Assembly (NCBI GenBank): GCA_018340375.1
Contig: JAFFJZ010000007.1
Span: 28,432,001 to 28,496,000 of the forward strand
Length of the DNA stretch: 64,000 bases
From: Gonatopus flavifemur
Taxonomy: Eukaryota; Arthropoda; Insecta; Hymenoptera; Dryinidae
Direction of reading: 5' to 3'
Shown here in pieces: positions 32,759-51,894 of this stretch. The position numbers and the translations under genes are program-made. Each line of letters opens with the position of its first letter. Within the stretch, counting starts at the first letter, position 1. A model generated the notes under the pieces. The model had not been told where the DNA came from. It did no database searches and saw nothing but the letters and a program-made list of their open reading frames with translations.

Positions 32759-33198
32759 GTTGCGAGCTATAATGCGTCATAAATTGATTAATAATTCGTT
32801 GCATTCACATAAAATTACGCAATATTGAAGTATGAATTATTGGAAACTAAGTACTATACTTGTAACAAAATATGGTGTATTTAAACATTAAAAAATATTC
32901 AGGTTTTCCGAATAAGCGAGGGTGGGGAAATTTATCTACTCTCGTATAGTGCTTCACACATCATTTTCTAAACTATCCATTAAATGGTTTCGAAATGTAC
33001 CTGATTCTGAGTCTAATTTGTCATTGGGGGGTTTCTCAAATGGGTTTCCGATGAAAAAACTCAGTGGGTTGAACCGGGTTTGATTTTTCGAATCAACCCT
33101 GGAAAAAAAGTCTGATCGGTTGATTCTTCCTATTTCATGGAGTCTTCTTTGCGTCCTTTGCGATGCTCTTAAAAGGAGCAATAAATTAAAAGAGTCTA
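32759..33198. other. no gene recognised
   Basis: AT-rich sequence with a short inverted GGGTTGA..TCAACCC patch near 33068-33108. No coding signal. Confidence 0.45.
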
Positions 33199-33534
33199 CC
33201 CTGCTAAATTTTCCCAATAAAGAACGATACAAAACGATACATTTTTTCTATTGTTTTCAATGAGGTTTCTGAATACGGAATTTCCGAAGTTATATCGTTA
33301 TTAAACCTTCCTCCTTCCTTATCGCTTTCTATAGAAATTCAAAAGAATGTATGGAATTTCACGATAAAATCCCATACATTCTTCTGAATTTTTATAGAAA
33401 ACGATAAGGAACGATAGAGTTCTATCGTTTAATAACGATATAACTTCGTAAATTCCGTATTCAGAAACCTCATTGAAAACTATAGAAGGAATTTATCGTT
33501 TTGTATCGTTCTTTATGGGGACAATTTAGCAGGG
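33199..33534. mobile_element. hairpin MITE, TA-CCCTGCTAAATT ends
   Basis: 336 bp flanked by TA (33197-33198 and 33535-33536). Arms of about 140 bp: CCCTGCTAAATTTTCCC at the left and GGGGACAATTTAGCAGGG at the right; inner AGAACGATACAAAACGATA and AATGAGGTTTCTGAATACGG have exact complements. A tiny relative lies at 13492-13537. Confidence 0.88.
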
Positions 33535-33935
33535 TAGAAGGTTGGATTGTATGAATTAAAGTTTCCAAAATCAATTTTTCTACAAAAAGGAATCGCGAAA
33601 CGATAGAAACCAATTAACAGAGATAAAAACAAATACGCACAGTTATGCTTCAAATCGTTTCCTACAGGGTTTCTGACTCTTCCTCTCAGTTTTTATCACT
33701 TCCTTCTCCCCAGGGTGTCAGATAATGCATTCATATATAACTTTTCATAAACTCATTTTAAACTCTCGTGCTGTGTAGATTTCCAATAAACAGGCACCAT
33801 GCAAACTTATGTTTCGTGTCATAATTAATACTTATAAAATTTGCAAACTCCTATTAGAAAACCCCATAAAATCTACTTGAATTATATCAAGAACTATCTC
33901 TCCTCCTCCATTTGTACTGAATCCAGGATTCATAA

Positions 33936-34109
33936 CCTTGGTTAAACGAAACCATTGATTTTTGCCAAAACTCATTGAATCTTGTACAATGTTCTGACCT
34001 AATCCGATTCAATGAGATTTAATCAGATGAATGTATTATTTCAATGTAATTCTGATCGAATCCCATTAAATTTCACTTCATCAAATTCTATGGATTCTTT
34101 TAACCAGGG
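33936..34109. mobile_element. CC(C/T)TGGTTAA-ended element with GATTCAATGAGAT words
   Basis: 174 bp from CCTTGGTTAAACG to TCTTTTAACCAGGG. The interior is built of TCATTGAATC/GATTCAATGA-type words. Part of it (TTCTGATCGAATC..CTATGGATT) is shared with 56770-56992, whose CCCTGGT ends are eroded. Confidence 0.65.
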
Positions 34110-34199
34110 AAGTTATACTTTTGGGATCTTCCCACGATTGGCTAGGATTCATAAATCCAGGATTTATGAAACAATGAAAATGAAAGAATAGATCTAAAT

Positions 34200-37100
34200 C
34201 AGATTACTCGTATCTTTTTTATTAGTATATATTTACACACAAGATACTGGGGTCAAAACCAAGTGATCTTGATATATTGCATTAATAATGAAAGACAAAC
34301 GCAGTGTAAGATAAAAACAAACGCGAACAAATGATACAAAAGATGATGGATGCTGCTTTTTATCCAGTATTGTATCCTTACGTGACACGTAATAATATTA
34401 TTACCTATTTTTCCGTTGTTTACAATAAACAATTGATGCTCCCTCTGATATATATAATATATGTCATTATGTCAAGCAAAAATTGACAAACTCGCATTTA
34501 TATACACAAATATATCTGCAATGAAACTTTTATGTTCTTGATTATATTATTACACATTGTTATTCGTACGAATTCATTCCATCGATTTGTTTCGTTTTTC
34601 AATTCTTTCTTCCTTCTCCCATCCAGTAGTCCAAATTCTTACAACGAAGGGCTTGTTTTTCGATCCAAATACTATTTTCAATGATTGGATCCCTGTCTTT
34701 AAACATACATATTATATTTACTTTTGACAAATTCATCAAGTTTCTTCAAGTTCTTGGGCATTATTAATATCACACTTTGATATCTACAGGAAACTTACTA
34801 ACGTAACATAAAAAGGCGTAACGCCTTTTAACTATGATTGTCCTACCAAAGATGATACTTCGTCAAGATAATTGTAAAGATTGATAAACAACTTGGAAAT
34901 CTATCGAGCTTCCTTTTGTATCTTTGTTTGTTTTTTCTTGGGGTTTTCCTCTTTGCTGGAAGGGTGAAGGAGACGTAGAGGAAAAGGCAAATGACAGTGG
35001 TTTCATTGATAATAGTGGTAGATGAATATCGTTTCGTACTTAGATTAATTATTACATAATTTTGTAAAATCTAATCACGTTGTTGAATCGGTATTTAAAT
35101 GTTATTTTTATGTTAACATTGTTCTATAATTATATAATAATACACTATATTTTCCACATTGAGGTCCAAAGCAATTTTTTACGTTTCTGTCCACAGTCAC
35201 AGCACATTCGTCGATATATCCTGAAGGACTAGAAAGTGGATGCTTCCCCCTCTTATCTTATTTTGAATACAAACGATGATCTTAAATATTCATAAAATAT
35301 TTCATCTTTTACAGAATCGTTTCGAATCCAAATGCAGCATCTCAAAATCCAATGATTCAACGATAATTTCTGTTTTCAAAAATGCTTTTCGGTAAAAAAT
35401 TTAGTATCTTATCGGAAATCGCGGAATGAAAAAACGTTGTTTCTGTGTTAAAAATCTGGAAAATCGCATCGTCTATATAAAACTTGAAATGGATCGATGA
35501 AAATCAAAATCTGAATACGAATATATATATTTGAATTTGCAATTTCTCCTTATAATTGATTTTTCAATTTGAGTTATATTTACGTATTTGATCATGCGAT
35601 ATTTTATGGGTTCTTTTTTTTCTGATTTTTTGTTTCTTTATTCTTATACGCAACATTAGATTTGATCCCGCGGTATACATATAATATATTGAACACAACT
35701 AACAAACTTAAAAACTGTACAATTGAGTTATGTGTATGAGGGTGTTTGTGTGCATACACATTCGAACCTCCAGGAGTGAAATCCAATTATTTTTGTATTT
35801 ATCTACTCTTGGGTTTTTTTTCCTTGTATGTACACATACACACACGCGCACACACACAACATGCACGCAATTTAAGGCCAGATCACACAAATGCACGAGT
35901 AACAGGGCATAAAGACATAAGAGCCTATTCAGCCAATCTTAGTAAAAGCATAATATTTCATACGCTATGATTCACGATTATGCGATTGTGTGTTTAAGGC
36001 CTTATATGCAATCACTTATGCTCGCATCACACAGACACACACACACATACGCGTAAACACAGGTTATCATTAAAGTTATTTTATACACAATTTGATATTT
36101 CATTTATGTGTATATATATATATATATATATTCGCTGTGAATAACTGATATTTTAGACAGTATGTTCAATTCGATACTATAATAATCTTTGTTATTATTT
36201 AAATTATTCCCTTTTGCAGCAACGAATTTTCCGTGTATCGTAAGTTGAGAATAGTGTATACGCATCATCCGTCACTATATTTCAGTCGTTTTCACAGATT
36301 TTTCATCCGATTATTTTATCCAATATATGTACAGTATTATTTTTAAATAGTCTTTCAATCTTTCCGTTATTTATTTTCACCGCTTTGTTACAAAAACGGA
36401 CATTGTATGATCTGTTCGTTTTGTTTTTGTTTTTCACTGTTATTGGGTGTGATACTCATGCATTTGGGTATGCATTCTAGTAATGTTATTTTTTGTCCTT
36501 TTTCGAATGCATATAATTCTAAATCAATGGTAATTTGTATAATCTTTAACTCGCATAGTAAAAATATTCATGAATGAAAAATCGATGTTATTGTGAGTTG
36601 CGGTAATTTATTCACAAAGCATTGAATAGAGAAAGAACAGACTTTTTATAGATACTACACATTTTTATTCAGTCTTGTCACGTGGACTTTCATATTTGGA
36701 TTTACCTTGATTGATGATTTATTCGAAAGTAAACTTAGCGAAGGTACTGAAAGCTAATTTTTCGTAGAATTTTCAATTTTCATCGGTGTATGCATCTTTT
36801 TCTTTTTTTCTCTTCAGCAAATTTCTTTTACAGAAATTTTGGAAAAAAAGTAGTATATTGTTTTTTGAAATTCTATTTCAAATCAAAAGAATATATCATT
36901 TTAAATGCCTCGATCGAGAAAAGGAAGTTTTTTTGTTAAAGAATGCCTACGAAAATAATGAAATTCAGACTCAAATATTCTCAATTCTTTTAGATAGTTT
37001 TATACCCACAGGAAAAAAAAACGAACAATGTTGTTTTTAACCTGCTACAACAGCGTCGAAAAATCACATAGTTATCTCTCAATTGTTTTCCCTTGTTCTT

Positions 37101-39349
37101 CTTAGGCACGTGACTGTTTTATCAGGATATACAAAGTTGTTCTTCACGCATTGTTCTCAACGTTGACAAGGATGCTGTTTTTTTCTGCGGGTAATTTTGA
37201 ATACAACGGATATAACCCAGCAACACTAACAACAATATGACATATTTTCATATGATTTTTCAAATCCCCAAGCATGTGAACTACCAGAACGATTCCTTCA
37301 AATCTCATAATTGTTCGACAAATATAATGTTGTAGTAGTGTATAAAAAATACACGAAATATACGTTTATTATTTAACTGACTGAATATAATTGAATTGAC
37401 GAGAAAATATATTGGTGTCATTATTAGCGCCATAGCAAATTTCTTTTGCTTGTTGATCATTTCTAAACGTATGAGACTTATAAAAAGAAATGATAGCAAT
37501 GATAATCGTGCAGTCAAGATCGTTAAGGACTTTCTCAAACTTAAATTTACTTCACTTCGTTGAAAATACTATCATAATTGATAAAAATCTGTACATGCTT
37601 CTCAATTAATATCATTAACATTACTGTTGGCTGTATCATAAGGGAGTGATAACATAATTAGAGACAAAAAACAAAACAGAAATAACATAGCGATTGATAT
37701 TAATATTAATATTAATGAAAAATCATTAGCAGTTATTAAACCTTAACGATGGAGATCTAATCAAGACAGTGGTAGTTTAATATCACAATAAGACTACTTA
37801 TCAAGCCCGTGAAATCAAAAGACACGCTTCGTTTTCTCTTGCATGATGCGATACCCTGTACGATTTATCAATCTATGACAATCATTTACACGTTGTCAAT
37901 TATTTTCTCTCGATACAGGATGATCGTTGACAGCAAGATCACTTTCCCTAAATTCACTCATCATTATGAATTCTTCAACTTCTAGAATTTATTTACATAT
38001 TATTCACAAGCCATATTCTAATCTTCTCCTAGTTTCTTCCTGTCATTCTTGTGTTTCAACGGTACATAGAAAGTAGAGCTTAGATGTTCCAATAAAAACG
38101 ATACGTACGTAATACGTGTGTATATATAAAAGTAACTAACAACGCATTCTCCAGTATTTCAAAATTCATTCTTACAAAAAAGAAAAAGGAGAAAATACAT
38201 TTGAGAGTTAACTATCTAAAAGCGAACGAAATTATCGTCTTACAATCGTGATTATCATTGATGTAGTTTTTTCAATGAATGTACAATGCACTATGGAAAA
38301 TGTTTAAAAAAATATTGACTGTATGATTGACATAAATCTTTCATTATTAAATAAATTCAAAGTGTATGAGCAATATATTTTGCATTTGTATATGTACAAA
38401 TTATTCCATGCATTTATCATTTATTCACAAATTCTCCATTTTTGAATCCTTTTGATATGTCTACTTGAAATCGGATTGGTAGGATTTTTCGAATGAAACG
38501 ACATATTTATTTCATTTTGTTTCCACTAAGCTCTGCTTCCTCTCTGAACACATTACTCGGCTAAGGATAAACGATAGGTCATAATGAACTAATAATTGAT
38601 GATGAAACTTATAAGAATGATACAATAATGATAATGATGATGAAAATGATTAATGATAATAAGAATATTAAGAATAATAATAATAACTCGCACAAAATCT
38701 CAAAAATTTCTTACGCATCTTTGAGATTCGTGACCATTATCATACGTCATTTTTATTTGTTTTTTTTTTCTTATATAACCAACCTAAACGTAATGTCAGA
38801 TTTTTCTTTGTTCATTCAATGTCTCGTTGCTGAAGAAAACGAATTGTTTTCATTACCGATACAGCTTTGAATTATTTCATCATTCAATATAATTTTAAAA
38901 CGTAAGTAAAATCTCGATATCTAGTAGCATTCACGGTTTGTGACTAGCCAATTCCGAAACAAAATATCTGCTTCTGAAATAAACTTTGATCGAAAGATAA
39001 TAAAACCCTCGAACGATCTATCGCATGAGCTGTTCCTTTTGCTTTTATTTTCCATGGGGTCATTATTTTGAATCGCGAAATTCAATTAATTCTGTTCTTT
39101 CGCGGCTTGATGTATAGCAGTTAAAAGCGATAGCTTTTAAAAAGATTCGAGTAATATACATATTTACTTGTCGTTATACACAAGTTGAACTTTTTGATAC
39201 CTTGACTGGATTGCAGAATGATTTCATCTTTAGTATTTTATTGTCGATAGCTCCCCGATGAGATCCGGAAATTTGGCATAAAATATGTAGTCGTTGATCG
39301 AAAAAGGCAGATTAGATTATATTTAGAAATGGCTAGCACAAACCCAGCT
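34200..39349 (-). other. probable long 3' UTR of the DYRK2-like kinase
   Basis: 5.1 kb downstream of the kinase stop with no recognisable MITE, unlike almost every other non-coding stretch in the window. On the minus strand an AATAAA hexamer lies at 34223-34218, near the point where hairpin elements resume. AT-rich with several microsatellites. The extent is inferred from the absence of insertions and the signal; the UTR could be shorter. Confidence 0.4.
35837..36131. repeat. CA and TA microsatellites
   Basis: Alternating ACACACGCGCACACAC at 35838-35860, ACACAGACACACACACAC at 36031-36050 and an uninterrupted TA run at 36111-36131. Short open frames here are reading through the CA repeats. 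Confidence 0.85.
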
Positions 39350-46383
<7,034 letters not shown>

Positions 46384-47027
46384 CTGCAACAAAAGAAGAA
46401 CCCCAAAATAAATACTCAACAGTTAGTATAGAACATTTTTTTCATACTATCTAAATTTTTTAGAGTGAAAATTCACCTTCAAACAATTAAAATACTGTTA
46501 ATCCGATAAGAGTGAGAACCCCACTCCACAAAAAGTAAATTTTTAGTGTATTTTAGTGAGAATTTAATCCTTTCTGACCTGACGTCCATTCCATAGGACA
46601 TAGAATTTAGCAAATTATCAAAATCGTTCCACAAATCAGAGCAGTTTGAAACCCATGATATCATCAAGATAAAGGTGTCATGGAGGTGACGATAAAAAAA
46701 TTATTCAAAATTATATTTTCAGCATAGGATGTTTTTAAACGGAACTAATGTGATGAGAATTTCGAAATTTCTGATACTGCAATTTCCATTACTTGAACGA
46801 ATTTTACTGATTCTACAGGATGCAGTTTGAATATTCAAAAAAATATGTTCAACTTCAAAGAAATTTAGAGTACCAAAAAGTATTTTTCATATTTCAAAGT
46901 ATTTTAATACACAGCGATATTATGCAACAACATCATGTGTCCATTACAATGGATACTGGGTGCCTGTTGGCAAAATTCATCTACAACAAGGTAACAAGTG
47001 TGCATTCAAAAAGATAGAATACTACAC
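46384..47027. other. kinase 5' intron sequence, nothing recognised
   Basis: AT-rich, without inverted repeats or splice-supported frames. The missing first kinase exon is not obvious here. Confidence 0.4.
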
Positions 47028-47029
47028 TG

Positions 47030-47245
47030 AAAAAAGGCTGGTGATAGTTGTCAAATATATTCTTGAAATACAACTAATCGAATATTCAATAACACTCATA
47101 AAATAATTGATGATAATTATTAAATTTCATGTACGTGTTCATAATGATTAAGTATTTTATGAATTTATGAATATCATTGATATTTGTTCAATGTTATCGA
47201 ATATTTGATTGGTCATATTTGAGAATAGATATTTGATAACTGTTA
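47030..47245. mobile_element. truncated CACTGAAAAAAGG hairpin
   Basis: Starts TACACTGAAAAAAGGCTGG. GATAGTTGTCAAATAT pairs with ATATTTGATAACTGTTA at 47229-47245, but the outermost right end is missing where the next repeat begins. Confidence 0.55.
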
Positions 47246-47260
47246 CATTCGGTGGATTTA

Positions 47261-47455
47261 ATCCATTTCCTGCAAATTTCATCAACTTAAGAACATCCAC
47301 AATTAAATCCCGATTGTAACCATAATATTTGAATTCGAAACTTTCGAACGATCTCATCGATCTACATGAACCATTTCTCCAGTGTTTAGGAGTTTGGAAT
47401 TCAATTTTTATCAAAAATTTGTGAATTATGGCATAGTTTTCCACAACTCATGAAA
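47261..47455 (-). repeat. repeat shared with 21085-21290, copy 2, open on the minus strand
   Basis: Minus strand reads ATGAGTTGTGGAAAACTATG at the start and AGGAAATGGATTAAATCCAC at the end, in the same order as copy 1. One minus-strand frame stays open through the unit (including KFAGNGLNPP). A further GGGAACGGATTAAATCCACC lies just outside at 47463-47482 in the opposite direction. It may be a fragment of a transposon or of a gene; I do not recognise it. Confidence 0.5.
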
Positions 47456-47490
47456 AGTAACAGGGAACGGATTAAATCCACCCACTGTAC

Positions 47491-48217
47491 CAATCCTTTC
47501 TCTCAGTGAAGATGAACGAAAATTAACATGAAGAAAATTCTTACGGTTGGCCGACGTATCAAAATGACGAAATTAATAATCATGTTCCAATGGATTTCAA
47601 GATGAAAATCCGTTACAAGAAAGTTGTAACTGTCTTATAACATTGGAGTTTTTAGTGGTATCACTGCAGGATGTCCAGCCTCGGAGAACTCTGATAGAAT
47701 CAATCGGTCAGAAAATCAGGTTGAACGAAATGCCCAATGAAACAATTAGAAAATTCCCGAACTGGACGACCTGCAATGATGCTGCTTTGCATGTGGCGCC
47801 GATATGCTACGTAGGTTGGAGTTGAAAATAGAAAAACATATAAGCTAATACTCTTGTTTCTAAACACTCGTCAACAGCCTGTACTTATAATTAATGTATG
47901 TTTCTTTTAGAAAATTACCTATTTCGTTGAAATTCTCTGTAGAAGATTTATTACGAATAGTGATATAAAAATATTTTAATTTCCCCACCTATGTTCTAAT
48001 CATAGACACCCTGTATTCATTGGAATGGGCATATCAGTAATTTTTTGATCTACGTTACTAAAAATTCTGTAAAAATTCAGAGTTCATACTAGGAGCTATA
48101 GAAACTATTGCCTATTGAAAAAAAAAATTCGTCCCATAATGAGAATTAAGCCAGGTCACAAAGGGTTAAAGTACTCTTGAAAACGAGTTAAAATTTCCCC
48201 CTAAGGAATCCAGAAGA
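47491..48217. other. no gene recognised
   Basis: A stretch at 47640-47825 is somewhat less AT-rich and open in one plus-strand frame, but lacks splice context or family resemblance. The rest is AT-rich. Confidence 0.4.
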
Positions 48218-48219
48218 TA

Positions 48220-48478
48220 ATGTACTCTCTAAATCTGAAAGAGCGAAAAATCGCACGTTTCACTCCATTCAGTGTCAGAAGTGAGCCTGTCCGTTTCGAG
48301 TGACCTCTCACTCTTTTAGAGTGAAAAATTCACTCTAGCGTCGAAGTGGTTGTGAATTTCTAACCTCAAACCTTCGAATATCACTCTAAAAGAGTGGAAA
48401 TTTCACTCGAAAATTCGACAGGCTCACTTCTGGCTGGTTAAAGAGTGAAATCTCACTCCAAAGATTTTAGATAGTAGG
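48220..48478. mobile_element. element made of TTCACTCTTTTAGAGTGAA words
   Basis: CACTCTTTTAGAGTGAAAAATT and related palindromic words fill the body (48309-48345, 48380-48410). The right end TTTGGAGTGAG-type sequence is the complement of the TIR word of the element at 50363-51384. Left boundary uncertain. Confidence 0.55.
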
Positions 48479-50362
48479 GAAAGTCAACTCTAATGTTCGT
48501 AAACAGTTCAACAAATAAGAAATATTAAAACTCCTCCGACAATTACAGAAATAAATCCACACAATTTATATAATCATTGAATACTGTTTTACATGATACA
48601 CAAATTACCACATTAATTCTCTATGTGGAATGAATTTGAAAGGCGCCCGTATCACCAACAGTACATTGAATAAGAATAAAAAGTTCAATAAATTAATCGA
48701 TACATGTTCTTCATCAACTTTATGCATTAAACAACATCACAAAAATTGCTCAAACAGGATAGTATTAAATTAATGATAGTTGCAACCAACGGTGATGTAG
48801 TAACTCATTTATAAGTTATTAAATCGACATATCTGATAACTAATGTGGACGAGGTTGAAGTTAATAAAATCATGTGTGGTCTGGTTTGTAATAGAGTAGG
48901 TGGTGTGAAGGGGAATTTGGTATACATATATATATATATATCATATACTTAACAAAACATACAGAATCAACATTTCTGTGATATGTAGTTCTCAATAATG
49001 ATTTAAAATCCATTACTTACAGGAGAATTATTTGAAAAAGAAGAGAAGAAAACAGCAACAAATTGATTCTTGTAGCACAATGATACACTGAGAAGAAGAA
49101 GAAGAAGAAAAAGGAAGAAGAGGAATGCGAAGAAGGCTTGAAAGGAAATGTACAGAACGTAGAAACGACAAGGTTTTTTTCCAAAAAGTAGTGGAGATTA
49201 GAACAGGTAATGTTTATTCCACAAAAATGGATACACATGTATACATTATACAATAATTTCCTACGTCACAGAGAGAATCATACATGCGGTTTGCCTTGTG
49301 GCATCTCCTTCACGCCGGTGCAACTACTAATAGTCAAAGGCATGCAGTGGCACCTTTCTAATACTTTGCCTTAACGTAGTAAACCAAAGTAGAACCCTGA
49401 TTATGTAGGCATTCATACATATACGTTCTATCTCCTTCCCTCTTCCATTCGTGCAGAATGTACATGTGGGTGTCAATATCTCTTAGAAGCATACTCTTAG
49501 AAACGTTACTCGGTATTATAGAGGAACGGATACTATAACTTGTTCCCTTGGGAAGTTTTATCTAATAACGAAATGGAATGGTAAATGTATATGAAGTGGG
49601 ATAAAGGAAACAATTAAACATTACTTAAGGGACCATTGATAACACTGTTCTCTTCTTCCAAGATACAAGTACTAAAATATCAAGTATAAATCAATGCGAC
49701 TAATGTTCATCTTCAAACTATAAACCCTGGGTTCTCAAATGATTTGATACTGCTTTTTTGTGTTGAGATAAATGTTGATTAACAGAACTCTCGAACGAAT
49801 GTCCTCCTTTTCGCTTGAAAAGATCGAATGGGCGTTTTGCGTTAACCGTGCATCAACCCTCCCGTGCTTCGTCCTCTAATTAAGAGACATTGTGTTCTAT
49901 CCGGTACTTTTGAGTTCTGGTAAGTAATTGTGCCGACCGAAGGATTCGTATCGAGTCGAGTTTAGCGTTCGTGCGTGTATTTGTGTGAGCTAATAAACGA
50001 CTAAAAAGACAAATTATGTGTAGATATACGTGTGCCATGCACGTTCACGCACGAAGGCTAAATCAAATTCAGTGGAGAAAAAAATCGGTTGTCGATTCAC
50101 TGTGTGGCACGTACAATGTACAACGTGCGTTGACCCGAGACCCGTAAGAATCAAGTTAATTAAAAGATCTTCTTACAAAAACGAAAAGAGAAACAAAAAA
50201 AAGGGCGTGCTATTTTCCCGTGGCATAGTAACTTCAAATTATGATACTATTTTAAACGAGGAGGAATGACAACAATTTCTGATTTCTTTTGCTGGCGCAG
50301 CTGAATTTGTTTGTTATTCTGTATAAAATTATTCTCGAAATTTGGTTTTCTTCGTGTGGATC
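48479..50362. other. 1.9 kb without a recognised gene; candidate 5' exons
   Basis: Contains a GAA microsatellite (49089-49112) and, from about 49250 to 50270, sequence that is less AT-rich than its surroundings. Candidate donors on the plus strand: GTAAGT at 49920 and GTAAGA at 50142. On the minus strand, the TTC run followed by CAG at about 49087 and a GTAAGT donor near 49017 could frame a small exon. None is confirmed by a protein match. Confidence 0.3.
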
Positions 50363-51384
50363 TCTCTAAATTCCTTGGAGTGAAAATCCACTCACAAAGA
50401 GTGAAAATACTGCCAGTCAAACAAGAGTGAATTTTCACTCTTTTAAAAGGAGGTGGAATTTCGCTCTTTAAATCGAGCTACCCAGGCTCGTAATGCCAAG
50501 ACTGACAATTGACCCATGATTGGCGTCAAGCTTGGTATGCCAAGCCTGGTTAGCCTAGCCTTGGCCGATGAGTGGCCCGCCATAGCTGACTACTAAGCGT
50601 TGATAGAGTCTTGGACACCAAGCATATTTTGTCGTGTTTGATTTGATTTTCGTCAACCAAGCCTTGACCAATGCTTGGCTCGCCATAGCTAACCAAACCT
50701 TGACAGCTTCTTGAACATGAACGCTAGGACCAAGCATATTTTGCCGTGTTAGATTTCCGATATATATGAAAGCTGAATGCTCAGCAGAGAACGTTATTAT
50801 CATCCTAAACATTAACCTAGCTTGATAACATTGTTTGTAATTAGGCTACACCCGGTGATAACAAGCATTGATAACAGCTTAGCTTATTAGCTTGGTAACA
50901 TTGTTGGCCATCAAGCTACACCCGGTGATGACTAGCATTGACTCGAACCTGTCACCAAGTTTGGTCAATTACTCAAATGTGAATGTTATTCAATCAAACT
51001 TGGATGCCAATGAAAAATCTATCCTACCCATTCAGCTCAAATTAGTATTGTATATCAATAATGGTAACAATATCGATTGCAAGCATGAAACCAACATTGA
51101 ATTTTAATATTGAACCAAGCTTGGATGCCAAGCATCGAACATTGTTATCATTCCAGACAATAATCAAGTTTGGTGCCAATGTTAGCAACCAAGCTAGACC
51201 CGGTGTTGACTAGCATTGATTCAAGCTTGGCACCAAGCATGGTACGTTTGTCAAAGCATACCTGGGTAAAACTTCACTCTTATGGAGTAAAAAGTCACTC
51301 TTTGAAAGTGGAATCTCATTCTTCCTGGACTTGCAGTATTTCCACTCTTCGAGAATGAATTTTTCACTCCAAGGAATTTAGAGA
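50363..51384. mobile_element. CTCTAAATTCCTTGGAGTGA element, host of a nested insertion
   Basis: Left TCTCTAAATTCCTTGGAGTG and right CACTCCAAGGAATTTAGAGA are exact inverted repeats, each followed by GAGTGAAAAT/TTTTCACTC words. The original element is only about 235 bp; the rest is the nested element 50481-51266. Confidence 0.82.
50481..51266. mobile_element. TA-CCCAGG element made of TTGGC/GCCAAGC words, nested
   Basis: Ends CCCAGGCTCG and GCATACCTGGG, flanked by TA (50479-50480 and 51267-51268). The interior consists largely of CAAGCTTGG, GCCAAGC and TTGGTAAC words in both orientations. It shares the terminal CCCAGG and the word class with 13225-14062. Confidence 0.75.
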
Positions 51385-51839
51385 AATTTTATGATACATC
51401 GATTAGTAAGAATTGCACGGGAAGTTGATAGAAAACCTTATCGATTCGTCGAACCGAATGATTAAATATGAAACGTATGTCCCTGACCTGGACATGTTGC
51501 AACATTTCTTTCCTTTGGCCCACGGAGACGAACAAATTCGAATCAATTAATTTCAATTTGCATTCGAGTGAAGATAGATTTGCCAGCGCGGTGTAAGATT
51601 GCGTTGAATTACGTCATTCCATTGTCACAAATGACAACAGATGGCTTTCAAGTGAATAACGTGTACGTAAGTTTCGTACGGATTGTATATAATACTTTCA
51701 TTTTTAACTTGAATAAATTTATGAAATTCATTGTACAATTGATTTTTTCTATCTACAATAGCTATTTCAACTTGGAACGTGTCTCGAGACTGATGACATC
51801 GAATGCTCCTCGAACACGTGAGAATTTCTTCTTTTCCAG

Positions 51840-51894
51840 CAATTCAAGAATTAACGTACAAAATGGAAGACGAGGAGGAGACAATCGAACGACC
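51840..51894 (+). CDS. possible first coding exon of an unidentified plus-strand gene
   Basis: After a strong acceptor (TTTCTTCTTTTCCAG, ending 51839), ATG at 51863 in a good context (CAAAATGG) starts MEDEEETIERP, followed by a GTAAGT donor at 51895. An upstream GTAAGT donor at 51667 could end a preceding non-coding exon; read in phase the join hits a stop, consistent with a 5' UTR. No downstream exon was found in the window, so it would require a long intron. Confidence 0.25.

Noticed and set aside
35708..35970. Short frames rich in Cys, His, Thr and Val
   Set aside because: They read through CA microsatellites.
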